Source: Lineolata rhizophorae
Taxonomy: Eukaryota; Ascomycota; Dothideomycetes; Lineolatales; Lineolataceae
Direction: 5' to 3'
NCBI GenBank assembly: GCA_010093515.1
Contig: MU001676.1
Span: forward strand, 599,997-663,996
DNA: 64,000 nucleotides
The first letter of the stretch is position 1. Every line of letters begins with the position of its first letter. Below the pieces are notes generated by a model, which worked only from the letters and a program-made list of their open reading frames with translations, searched no databases and was not told the DNA's origin. Shown here one piece after another: positions 54,884 through 64,000 of this stretch. The position numbers and the translations under genes were made by a program.

Positions 54884-56061
54884 CTACCACCGCCTTCCCC
54901 TCCCGCCACCTCTACCAAAGCTGCCTCCGCCGCCGCCGTACGGCCCGCCGCCGCCAAACACGCCTTGCTGGTTGGGAGCCGTCTGGCCGCTTGGCCCAGC
55001 CGGCGGCTGCGGTGTTCCTCCCGCACCTCCTCCGCCAGGCATGCCCATTGCCTTCATAAACTCGCCAAAGTCCAGCTGATTAGGATCCGAAATTCCCTGC
55101 GCCCGCATATGCGCGCCCATCGCCGCCATCAAGTCGTCGGGAGACATGTCTGGCATACCCGGATACATGCCCGGCGCCATGCCGGGGGCTGCGGACATGG
55201 CCGCGGGACTTGACACCCCCCCGGCGTAAGGGCTGGTATTCGTGCCTGCGGCGCCAGGCAACCCAGGCGCACCGCCTCCAAACATCCTCTCGAAGTTTGC
55301 GCTTTCGGCCTTTTGCTCCTTCAACGCATTGGCCATGGCATTTTGTTTCATTGTGTACGTCGTCCACGTGAACTCGTCAAACCCATAGTTGAAATAATCC
55401 GACTGGTCGGCGCCCGGTCGACGCCAAGGCTTGTCGTGCTCGGCCAAGTCGGCGTCGATATCAACCTCGGTGATTGGCTTCCCAGCCGGGTCCCACACAG
55501 GGTTCACGTTTACGTCGACGTTCGAGGTATGAACTTCTGGATAGGTGTACCCGGGTCGCTTTGGTTGCGCTGGAGCAGTAGGCTTTGCCTCTGCTGCTTT
55601 AGGTGGCGCTGGCTGGGCCGTTCGTTGCATCTCGTTCGAAGCGGACGGCGTTCGCACGGGTTCTGTAGGCTTCGGCGCCCCAAAGCGCAATCTGGAGTGG
55701 CAACAATGAATGACACGTGTAGAAGAAACAGCCTCAGGATAGACTTACGGCGCTGACTCCCCCATTGCCATATCCTTTCGCTCGGTAATGATATCTACGT
55801 CCTAGATCAACCACATTCAGCAGGAACGAGCACAAGACCGCCCCGCCATTCTGGACGCATGGACTGTATGGTAGTTGCGGTATGACATACGCTTTCGCTC
55901 CCTTCGCTCTGGTCCTCTTCCTCGCCTTCCTCAAGATCCTCGTCCATCTTGTCGTCCTTTGATGGCTGCTGGTCGTTGGACGCACCCTCAGAGGTCACAG
56001 GAGCGGCGTCGGCACCACCATTGGTGGAGGTGCCGTAGAAATCATCGTCCTCCTCTTCCAT
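54884..56061 (-). CDS. fip1: mRNA polyadenylation factor Fip1
   Basis: Exons 55891-56061, 55749-55801 and 54884-55691 give 343 residues. Fip1 tethers poly(A) polymerase to the cleavage and polyadenylation complex in the nucleus. The N-terminus MEEEDDDFYGTSTNGG is acidic, and the 53-nt exon encodes DVDIITERKDMAMGESAP. The diagnostic Fip1 motif is complete: VDVNVNPVWDPAGKPITEVD, IDADLAEHDKPWRRPGADQS, DYFNYGFDEFTWTTYTMKQN. The C-terminus is Gly/Pro/Met-rich and ends in an RG-rich tail (GSFGRGGGRGRRW) that could bind RNA. The frame continues upstream of 56061 without an ATG, so the acidic ATG start is chosen. It is divergent from NUP49. Confidence 0.96.
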
Positions 56062-56462
56062 GCTAGCCGAGTCAACGCTCGAGGAGCGGGCCGGATGGGA
56101 CGTCTCCAAAGTGGCTGGTGAGGCGGCTGGGGTTGGGGGGAGAGCGGATGGGGAGATCGGGGTCGGGCGGATGAGCGGAGTGCAAACAATGCAAATGCAA
56201 GCCTATCAGAGCCGCGGGTGGAGCAAAGAGGCAAGGAGCAGGAGCCGGGTGCGGCTCTGGAGCGATCGGCGTGATCCCTGCAAGCGAAGACGCCTACATA
56301 CGTACATACGTAGTCGAACGCGCCTGCCGACCCAAAGACGCGCTTATCTAAGCGGTAACACCCCGAAAGCCCCGAATGGGACTCCCCTAGCAGCGCGCAC
56401 GCTGTCGTCCTTGGCGACGCGTTCCTCGCCTCCCGAACGCATTCCTCCGCGCGCCCGACACA
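56062..56462. promoter_or_regulatory. Divergent promoter region, FIP1 / NUP49
   Basis: 401 bases between the divergent starts 56061 (minus) and 56463 (plus). It contains the short direct repeat ACATACGT near 56297-56311. Both promoters must lie here. Confidence 0.5.
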
Positions 56463-57952
56463 ATGGCCGGCGGCTTCGGAAGATCCAACTCGCTAACCAT
56501 CAACACCGGCGCCTCTTCTTTGTAAGTCCTCGGCTCGTTTACCCTCCTTCCCGCGCTCTCTTTTGCCTCTTTGCCGGGGTAGGACTGATGTCTGCCTTCA
56601 GTGGAGGTGGTGCCGGTGGCGGCGGCGGCGGCGTCTTTGGGGGTGCGCCCTCGCAATCGGGGTCTGGGGGCGGCCTGCTTGGAGCCGCGCCCTCGTCACA
56701 GCCTGGAGCAACCGGAGGTGGTCTTTTTGGCGGCGCGTCCTCGCAATCTGCGGCTGGTGGAGGGCTGTTCGGTGGCTCCACAGGCTCCCAGAATCAGCAG
56801 CAGAACACGGGAATGACTAGCGGCTTCGGAGGCCCATCTCTCTTTGGAGGAAATGCGCAGCAAACTCCAGGCCAACAGTCAAGTGGAGGCATCTTCGGAA
56901 ACCTGAGCCAAAGCAAACCGTCGACAGCCCCGTCGTTATTGTAAGTATGCCATCTATCCCAGGTGCTTCTGCCACAGTCTAACCAGCAACGTAACTGCCG
57001 CAGTGCGCCATCGTCTCAACAGCAGCAACCGTCCTTGTTTGGCGCGACATCCAATATCCCCCCATCGTCCAGGCCAATGTTTGCCGGACCTCTGCCAGGC
57101 GCCATTACCCCAGGGCAAAATCAACCCCTCCAGCAACCGGTTCCCGGTGTTAATATCGACGTTTCTCAGATGCGCAGCACGACTCGATTCAACGACTTGC
57201 ACAGCCATTTGCAGGAGCAAATCATGCAGATCGACTCGCTCATCACCGCCCAGACTCAAGCGGCCGCCCAAGTTTCTGCCTTTTTACCTTCTCATGGCGA
57301 GGCACTCAAGTTCCTTCCCAATGATGCCGACTATCTTACCCAACGTGTGGACGCTGTGGAACTCGCATTAGACAACGATTCGACGGCTATCGCACATCAA
57401 AAGTCCACACTTACATCCGCGGCCCGCGACGCTTCTCGTGTCTTTCGTGCCGCCGAAAACCTCAAACTCCCGCCCCAATTCCACTATCATATCGCTGGAT
57501 CCATTGCCTCTGGAAGCCCTACGGCCGGAAATAGTGCAGCTCCTCGCGTTAATGCACCCGCATTGGAAGGCGACGATGACGATGACGATCCTTTAGCACC
57601 TGTGGACCTTATTCCCTTCTTCTCTACATGCGCCGACGAGCTCCGTGAACGGCTTCGTGTTTATGAATCGCAACTTTCCGAGGTCGGTGCGCACATGAGC
57701 GCTATCGAAGCTCGCGTGCTAGCTGAGACAGAGGCTGCTCTTCTTCGCGCAGGGGCCCAAGCCACTGGTGCGGATGGTGTTGAAGGTAGCAAGGATGAAC
57801 AAATTAGGGTTCTATATGCTGTTTTGCGGGATTTCGAGGCCGCTATTTTGAAGGTTGCGGGGCACGTGGGAGTTGCGAGAGAAGGCGTTTTGGAAGTTAC
57901 TGGCATGCTTGGCGGACCTCCTCCGGCGTCACGGCTCGGTAGTGGGAATTGA
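56463..57952 (+). CDS. nup49: FG nucleoporin Nup49 (Nup58/p45 family)
   Basis: Exons 56463-56521, 56602-56940 and 57004-57952 give 448 residues. It is a central-channel subunit of the nuclear pore (Nsp1-Nup57-Nup49 complex). The first 185 residues are FG repeats of the GGGLFGG, GGIFGN and PSLFG type in a Gly/Ser/Gln matrix; both introns fall within this region and each splits a codon for the Phe of an FG or FA pair. The folded part begins FNDLHSHLQEQIMQIDSLIT and includes FLPNDADYLTQRVDAVELAL and DLIPFFSTCADELRERLRVY, the Nup49/p58 coiled coils. The start ATGGCCGGCGGCTTCGG encodes the typical MAGGFG opening. Confidence 0.93.
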
Positions 57953-58707
57953 TGAACCCGGTTTGCACGGACGCGGGATTGGTAGCTCAGGTTACCTTTT
58001 TTTCACACCTTCATTTGCCGGATTGTTCGCTGACTGATCAGTCATGTTATGATCATTGCATGAGTTGCAACATACCTTGTGTGTGTAAGCTACTATAATA
58101 AAATGCTAGGTAGTGCTATCTTCGGCTCTCTAATTATTCGAACGGTAGTAGGAATTAGTTTGAGATCGCTCCTACGGGTAGGGTCTGTAATTCCGTCTCT
58201 AATTTTGCCCTGTACAAAAAGTTTTAAGATACTATCTTAACCAGTTTTCCCATCTTAAACAGCTTACAAGTACAAAGCATGGTGTCCTTTTTATGAATCT
58301 CAACATCACGAGTAATTGAATAGGACCTCTGCAGTCGTGTTTACTTCATGCCCCGTTTTGAAGTAGAAACTGAGCACTATACTAGACTTTATAGGACTGA
58401 ACAAGACGCTTTTATTTTAGAAGTATCATGCCGTTTGGGTAGTACAGGTAAATTTTCTGTGCTATCCGATATATTAGCTTCTATGCGCGGTAACGCAAGA
58501 AACTAAAGGGGTATCAACAAGAACAGCAGCGACTTGCACTGGAGTAGAACTAAGCTAAGACTTTAAAGTGCGACTTAAAACGTAGCTCTAATCACTAGTG
58601 AAATGAGCTTTTCCAATTACAAGCTTTTATTTTCCTCGGAAAGGAGAGAATAGAGAAAGAAATCGTATTGTCTGGCTTAAAATCAAGGCTCGTCATATTT
58701 TGTAGGC
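57953..58707. other. Convergent AT-rich intergenic region, no gene seen
   Basis: 755 bases between the 3' ends of NUP49 and the Ca2+/H+ exchanger. After 58100 it is clearly more AT-rich than its neighbours. No coding frame is credible; decayed repeat DNA is possible. Confidence 0.5.
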
Positions 58708-60818
58708 TCATTCTGTTGAGCCTCCTACGGCAGTGTTCTCGATAGTCGGATAGAAATACGCGGCAATAGCGATGATAATGTACATCGCGACTAGGAGGAC
58801 ACCTTCGAGCCAATCTATGAATAAATCAGTCGTAGAGTTCTTGACTGTCGCAATGAAAATCCAGAAACTTACGGGACTTGCCATCCTGGATGAGGTAGTT
58901 TACCAACAAGACAGCCACAAACAGTACTCCAATTTGAAACCCGTCAAAATAGAGTGTCATGCGGTCCTCGCCAATTATCCAGCCAAGAATGACCGTGAAG
59001 GGCAAAACAAGGAGAGCAATTTGCATGCTGGAACCAACCGCCACACCGATTGAGAGATCCATTTTGTCTTTTATAGCCACTGTGACTGCTGTCGCATGCT
59101 CGGCCGCGTTCCCAACAATAGGGAGCAAGATTAGACCAAGAAAGGTTCGTGAGATTCCACTTCCGGACGTGACAGCATCAACGCTACCAACCAGAAATTC
59201 GGCGCAGAAAGCAACAAGAACGGTCGCCGCTACCAGAGTAATAATAGCAGCCCACACCGAGATCTGAGGCGTTTCTTGCTCGTCTTCGTCGTCTCCCGAA
59301 ACTGAAACTTTGGACTGGTCGACATATTGGCTGCCCGCGACGGCCGCACCCGGACCGATACCCATACGTGCTATTCCTTTAGAAACCTCCCCGGTTTCGA
59401 CTCGTTTCATATCTGAGCGCTTCGGCGTTTTTTCTGATGGTTTGTTGTATATTTCACGGTGAGACTTCAGTTGAAAAATTAGGTACGAAGCGTACACTAA
59501 TAGCATGACGATAGAACTTCCTCGGGATATTTCGGCGACACCATCGAAGTTCTGTTCGGTGCCTATTGCGATGTTAGAAGTTGCGAGCCAAGAAAGCGCC
59601 CTGACATATTTGTCAAATGTTGTGGGAAATGGCTGCGTACCTGGAGGAGCCGAGCCAAGGTGGAATGCGGTGGGAACGATGAGGCTGCCGATGCACAGGG
59701 CAAGCAAGCTGGCCGAAGTCTGAGCTACGACGACGTTAAAATTCTGCTCCTCACGATTGATGCCACCCAAGAAGAACGACAACCCAAGGACCAACAGCAG
59801 GTTCGACAGCATACTGCCGATTAGCGACGACTGAACTATGATGATTTCACCATCGACCAACGCAATAATTGACACGATCAACTCAACGGCATTTCTGCAG
59901 GCCATCAGCAAAGTGCGCAATATTTGGTAGGGAAATACATACCCGAAAGTAGCGTTCAGAAGTCCCCCGAGCGTTTCACCGACGCGAAGAGCGATCTCCT
60001 CGGTGGCGTATGCTAGGATTCCGGCCAGGGGTACAATAGCGGCGAAGTTGACAACAAACGTAGCAACTGGCTCAACGTGCGCGTACTCGCAGGCAAAGCC
60101 GGCCGGGACAGCGACAAGCAGGAGGTTGATCCAGGACCCGAGCAAAATGGTCTTTACCTGGCCCCACAGCGTGAATTCGATTTTATTCCTTTCGGCAGAC
60201 TCCATTGTGTTCGTTCGTTGGAGTTCGGGGTCGTCGTTCTCTCGCTTGCTCGACTTGAAAGGGTTTCTCACCCTCTTCCGCGGGCCAGTCGATGGAGTAC
60301 TAGATTGAATTGGAGCAATTGGAGTGTCGGCGTATTCTTTCGTGTCATGGTCTGGGCTGGCCGAAGACGCGCCGACGTCAGCTGAACCTAGAGGCATCGT
60401 CGCCGCTTGATGTTGCTGCGGAAACTCCTCAGCGGCACCTTGGCCGCTTGCAATCCGAGCAGATTCCATATCCGACACAAGACAATTCTCAGAGTGATTT
60501 GGCTGCGCTGCTAGGGGAGCGTCGTCGCTGTTCTGGACCGAATGTCGTGGAACGGAAGAATCACCCGGATGTAACCTGGCTTTGGAGGCATGGCTTGCTG
60601 CGGTGCGCGCAAACGGATTGAATTTGTTCGTTCCGTTGTCCTCGACTCTCCACGCCGCTCGATGAGCCTTGGACCGAATGGTGTCTGAAGAAAAAAAAGT
60701 GAGTTCTCCGCGACTAAAGAAAGCTCCTGCCAGAGAGATCGTGGAGAATGTGTCACATAGATGGCGCAAGCGGACCTCGTGCGGCGCGTTCAGGAGGGTG
60801 GAGTATGTACTTACGCAT
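58708..60818 (-). CDS. Vacuolar Ca2+/H+ exchanger (CaCA/VCX family)
   Basis: Exons 60815-60818, 59943-60684, 58873-59894 and 58708-58814 give 624 residues. The first coding exon is just ATGC, so Met1 and part of His2 are separated from the rest: MHTIRSKAHRAAWRVEDNG. A disordered cytosolic N-terminus (to about 165) contains FNPFAR and KRVRNPFKSSKREN. Both ion-binding repeats are present: [20 protein letters not shown] and LPIVGNAAEHATAVTVAIKD, with an acidic linker (DDEDEQETPQ) between halves. Antiport of H+ for Ca2+ into the vacuole is the family role. The 48-nt intron 59895-59942 sits inside the first motif; without splicing, 16 residues interrupt [10 protein letters not shown]. The last exon adds HWLEGVLLVAMYIIIAIAAY, the final membrane helix. 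Confidence 0.94.
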
Positions 60819-62409
60819 CTTGGCAAAATAGTATCATCTGACGCGCCCAGTCGATGCGCAAAACGTCCAGCCGAGGGCGTGCTGAACAGCGAGGCCAACG
60901 ACAGTTGAACTATGAGCGGCTCTCCGAGACCTAGACTATGCTACCATTCAATACCGCCTTGATCCTTGGTGAGCAGTGTGATAGAATAGACTGGAGCCGA
61001 GGCAAGGCGCCGTAACGGGGGGATAATATATCGAGGATGGCCGGCGGTGGGCGGCGCGTCCCAGCAAGATCAGGGCTGTGCACGGTGACCATAACGTCTC
61101 GGAATCAGGCTATGCGGCAGGGCAGCAAGAGGCTTTGAACCAATGAGTTGCGTGGCGCCCCGAAAGCGGTGGTCCACGCCGCCTCGCCAAACGGCCTCTC
61201 CACGTCCGACTATTCCAGGCATAAGGATTCTGTATGCACAGACCGCATAAGCGACAGCAGCAAATGGAGGATGTCGTGGTCGCCTTTGACCGTGTATCTC
61301 GCAGCAGCCCGCGCGCGAGTCGCTTGCGGCCAGGGGACGATGCATGTCGGGCGCGGCTGCGCAAAGAAGAAAGTGGGCCAAGGAGCGTCTGGTGTGACGG
61401 CCGCGGGCTGGGTGGGGCGGCCAAGGAGCCAAGCCAACGCCAGGGGACGTGGCTCCCCTGCACGCCAGGCCTGACAGGCCCGACAAGCCCGACAAGCTCA
61501 TTGGTTCCAGGCCTAAGGCGTGGCTAGGACTGCCTTGGCACAGCTTAGCACCCACGCAGGACGACGTACGTACTACGTACTACGTACAGTACAGTCTCTA
61601 GCCGGTTCGGACACCTAAAGCGGGCCCCCGGACGCGAGGTACATTGTATTGGGCTTTCGGGAAGCCCAGTTTAGGCGAGCAACGGCGCGAAAATCTATGC
61701 GGGCTTCGTAGAACTACCCTCCGATAGTCCCAGGAGCTGACTGCAACATTACGACCCTCGGACATCCTTACGTTGATTTGGCACTTGATGTATAGCCCGA
61801 CACACGCACCCTCCACTCTACAAGATGTGGGGAGATAATTGGAATCAGGGCCCATAATGGGGCGGGATTTTGACTCCAAACCCCACAATTTTGGAAAATT
61901 TCTTAAGGTGGATTTCCTATCTAAACAGCCACTAGGCTCTTTGAGAAATCCACCCCAAAACCCCATGGGGTTGACCATAGTATATGGCCTTTTATAGAAT
62001 ACGGCAGGCCAATAGATTTTACGTATTTTTTTTTTTTTGGGTGTGTGTCTTCGGAGAGAGGGTGTTGAGTAGGTCGCCTTACTAGGGCCCAACCCTCCCC
62101 TAGTTTCTAGGCAGATAGAGCTATATTTTAGGATATGTCAGATAAGCTAAAATCTTCTGGCTGGGTAGGTGGTTAAAATTTTAGTAATTACAACTACCGA
62201 CTTTTTAGAGAGGATTTGACTCCATTACATAAGCCCCAATTTCCCACCCCATCGATGTTTTCAAAAAAGCTCCTCCTACCCCACATATCCTAATGGGATC
62301 ACGCCAAACCTATAGAAAAACCCGACCAACCCCTCAATGGGGTCAACCCTACCCCACTGCAGACCATAACCTAAACTGTAGATTACTCATGGAAAATCAT
62401 TGTTGGCTG

Positions 62410-62444
62410 TTGTTATTATTATTGTTGTTGTTGTTGTTGTTGTT
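62410..62444. repeat. TTG/TTA microsatellite
   Basis: 35 bases of near-perfect TTG repeat with three TTA units at the left end. Confidence 0.9.
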
Positions 62445-62489
62445 CTACTTACCCCCTCAAGCTTGCGCTTATTGGTTGCCTCGATCTGT

Positions 62490-62670
62490 CTAATGTACTG
62501 GAAAACTCTCTAGGGGAACAAAAACCTGCCGCAGGTTGTTCTCTCGAAGCCATTTGATGCTTCTGTCTGTGCGCGTGGTGCCCTTGGCTGCTAGGCCTGC
62601 CTTATGGCAATGCTCTGCCCACTGTAGCGCTTCGTTGTACCACCTCTCTTCCGTATAGCAGGCTTGCGAC
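62490..62670 (-). pseudogene. Possible transposon-derived coding relic
   Basis: On the minus strand an open stretch reads ERWYNEALQWAEHCHKAGLA, then DRSIKWLRENNLRQVFVPLE, ending at a stop at 62490-62492. The composition is protein-like and unlike the surrounding AT-rich noise. It is too short for a gene, has stops upstream, and I could not assign a family. A decayed transposase or other mobile-element fragment is a guess. Confidence 0.2.
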
Positions 62671-63606
62671 TACGTGAAATTGCGGGATGCCCGCGTGCTA
62701 GATGAGCCATTTAGCCAATGTCTCCCGGAAATCCAGGCTTCGTTTTCCTTCCTGATATATTTGCCTTTGGGCGCGTAGCTTAACTATTATTTAGTAAAAT
62801 CAATTTTACAAACCAGCTCGCAAAGCCCTACTACACGCATCCACGTCGCCGCATGTGGAAAGCATCTTCTGGATCTTTTCTAGAGCTGGCTAAGTACAGA
62901 GGCAACAGCGGCTAGGGTCTTGTAGTCATTTGTCGAGATAGTAGTACGCTAGGAAGGTAAACTCCTAGCGTGCAACCACCGGCCGCAATACCACGCTAGA
63001 CCGGTCTCCGCTACCAATGTTGCCGGCAGCTGCCATGGCAACTTGGTTTAAAGCCATTAGAAGAAAACTTTCGCTTTTCATCCACCGAGTTCGCTATTTT
63101 GACAGTATCCAATAGAAAGATAACAGGGTGGCACCGACAACGAGCCGCCGTTTTATTCCTTCCCTCCCGCCGCGAGCGATAGAATACCGCAGCAGTTTGG
63201 GTCCCTGCTGTACGGTCTGGCTAGGCGGGCGCGGAGTCGGATAGTATAGGGAAGGGGGGTCTACAACTACAGGCGGGTAGGTAACTGGCAGCGAAACAGC
63301 TCGCCTATTGGCTGCAAGCTGTAGCAAGGTTTTTATTCTTATTGGTTGTGGGGGAGGGGTTCCTTGCATTATGTGCCTATAGAAGCAACCTATAGGCAGT
63401 AGCCTGCACGGGGGCGAGAGTCAATAATATTTTACAAATTAAGAAAAAAATATAGGCAGGTTTCCCAAAAGCTTCGGTGCAGCCCTAACAAGTCTTATTT
63501 AGGGCCCTTCTAACCTTTATATATTCCGCTAGCCCTTAAAACCCTACAAAAGGATTGTACTAAAAATAGTTAACGACAATTTCATACGAGTATAGGGTAA
63601 CCCTAC

Positions 63607-63889
63607 TGTGGCAGGGTAGAACACTTTACCTGGAAATACAACGAAAGAACAAAGAGGGGAGTCACGTCCTCACTTCTTCACGGCATTGTATCTTTAGCAA
63701 CTGTTGTATGCTAACTTTTGAGGAGATAAAAGGAAGGAAAAGAAGCAAAGAAAACTTTTGTAGTGTATGTACGTTGTGTTGGAGGAGTGAGGGAAAGAAA
63801 ACCAACATGTATAAAAGAGACAATGAAGCCACATGCAATTACCAAAAAAAAAAAGGTGTTAGGGGTGGCGCTGCCCTGCTCCCACTACA
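63607..63889 (-). mobile_element. LTR-like element, copy B (inverted, diverged)
   Basis: Read on the minus strand it begins TGTAGTGGGAG at 63889 and ends CTACCCTGCCACA at 63607, matching copy A (32889-33228) along its length, with gaps. Best blocks: GCGCCACCCCTAACACC, CACTACAAAAG, ATACAATGCCGTGAAG, GACGTGACTC, CCAGGTAAAGTG. It is shorter by about 57 bases, mostly in the CT/CA-rich middle. No target-site duplication is evident. The intact element, if any, was not seen inside the window. Confidence 0.55.
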
Positions 63890-63956
63890 CCATATGAAAA
63901 AAATCACCCTGGTATAACGATAGTTAGTATTTTAGTAACCAAGGCTAACGTGTAGT

Positions 63957-63990
63957 ACCCCCTGGTCGGTCAGACCCCCTGGTCGGTCAG
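63957..63990 (+). repeat. 17-bp tandem duplication
   Basis: ACCCCCTGGTCGGTCAG occurs twice in direct, exact succession near the window end. It could be part of a terminal repeat of a mobile element that continues outside the window, or a minisatellite start. Confidence 0.85.
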
Positions 63991-64000
63991 CTTCGCGTCT

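Larger units (their letters stand above)
60819..63606. other. Gene-poor right-end region with repeats
   Basis: The first 750 bases are GC-rich and include short GGCCTGACA/CCCGACAAG repeats near 61470-61500 and CGTACTACGTACTACGTAC near 61567-61590. A TGGGCTT/AAGCCCA hairpin lies at 61650-61668. From 61800 the DNA is AT-rich with homopolymer runs. No intact gene is recognised. A possible coding relic lies at 62490-62670. Confidence 0.5.

Noticed and set aside
61070-61555. 161-residue minus-strand frame in the right-end region
   Set aside because: Low-complexity repeats (LSGLSGLSGLA) caused by short tandem DNA repeats; overlapping frames are open in other phases.
61834-62360. Possible terminal inverted repeats around GGTTGACC / GGTCAACC
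   Set aside because: The match is only about nine bases and not at definable ends, so a transposon boundary is not supported.
1-64000. tRNA, rRNA, CRISPR or viral genes
   Set aside because: I looked for tRNA T-loop words, rRNA-like blocks, regular spaced repeats and viral proteins and found none that hold up. A covariance-model search would be needed to exclude small RNAs.

Overview
The window is nuclear DNA from a filamentous ascomycete (Pezizomycotina). The genes carry short introns, mostly 48-210 nt with GT..AG ends, and they encode fungal-type proteins: a two-finger iron-responsive GATA factor, AP-3 beta, Nuf2, Fip1, Nup49 and a COPI-associated membrane protein. Genes lie on both strands with no operons. 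Nothing bacterial, viral, CRISPR, rRNA or tRNA was recognised. Exon structures were worked out by hand from splice sites, reading phase and family motifs; none has transcript support.

Left part (1-20.5 kb). A proline/tyrosine-rich disordered protein (its start may lie outside the window) converges on the AP-3 adaptor subunit beta. AP-3 beta shares a short divergent promoter with an uncharacterised protein. Kinetochore subunit Nuf2 follows. About 4.5 kb of GC-rich DNA without a credible gene leads to a large disordered basic protein, then a thioredoxin whose reading frame encodes a probable mitochondrial presequence upstream of a second, cytosolic-type start.

Middle part (21-43 kb). A doubtful low-complexity gene; a secreted His/Ser/Thr-rich repeat protein; a five-exon D-amino-acid oxidase ending in a peroxisomal-type tripeptide; an OTU deubiquitinase; an AT-rich stretch holding a probable solo LTR; the NEDD8 E1 regulatory subunit Ula1; the siderophore/iron GATA repressor with a GATA-site cluster upstream; a COPI-associated membrane protein rebuilt from six exons; and an atypical hexokinase.

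Right part (44-64 kb). Mitochondrial ribosomal protein uS12m and eIF2B alpha are transcribed divergently. They are followed by a DUF3176-type membrane protein with almost no extracellular domain, a MATE transporter, a conserved fungal protein with an XPF-like C-terminal region, divergent Fip1 and Nup49, and a vacuolar Ca2+/H+ exchanger. The last 3 kb looks like repeat-rich accessory DNA: it has a second, diverged, inverted copy of the LTR-like element, a microsatellite and a 17-bp tandem duplication.

No gene cluster for a single pathway is present. The genes are mainly housekeeping: vesicle traffic, chromosome segregation, mRNA 3' end formation, nuclear pore, translation, ubiquitin/NEDD8 and ion transport. 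The parts most likely to be new are the repeat-rich secreted protein, the minimal DUF3176 protein, the dual-start thioredoxin, the LTR-like pair and several odd splice structures.
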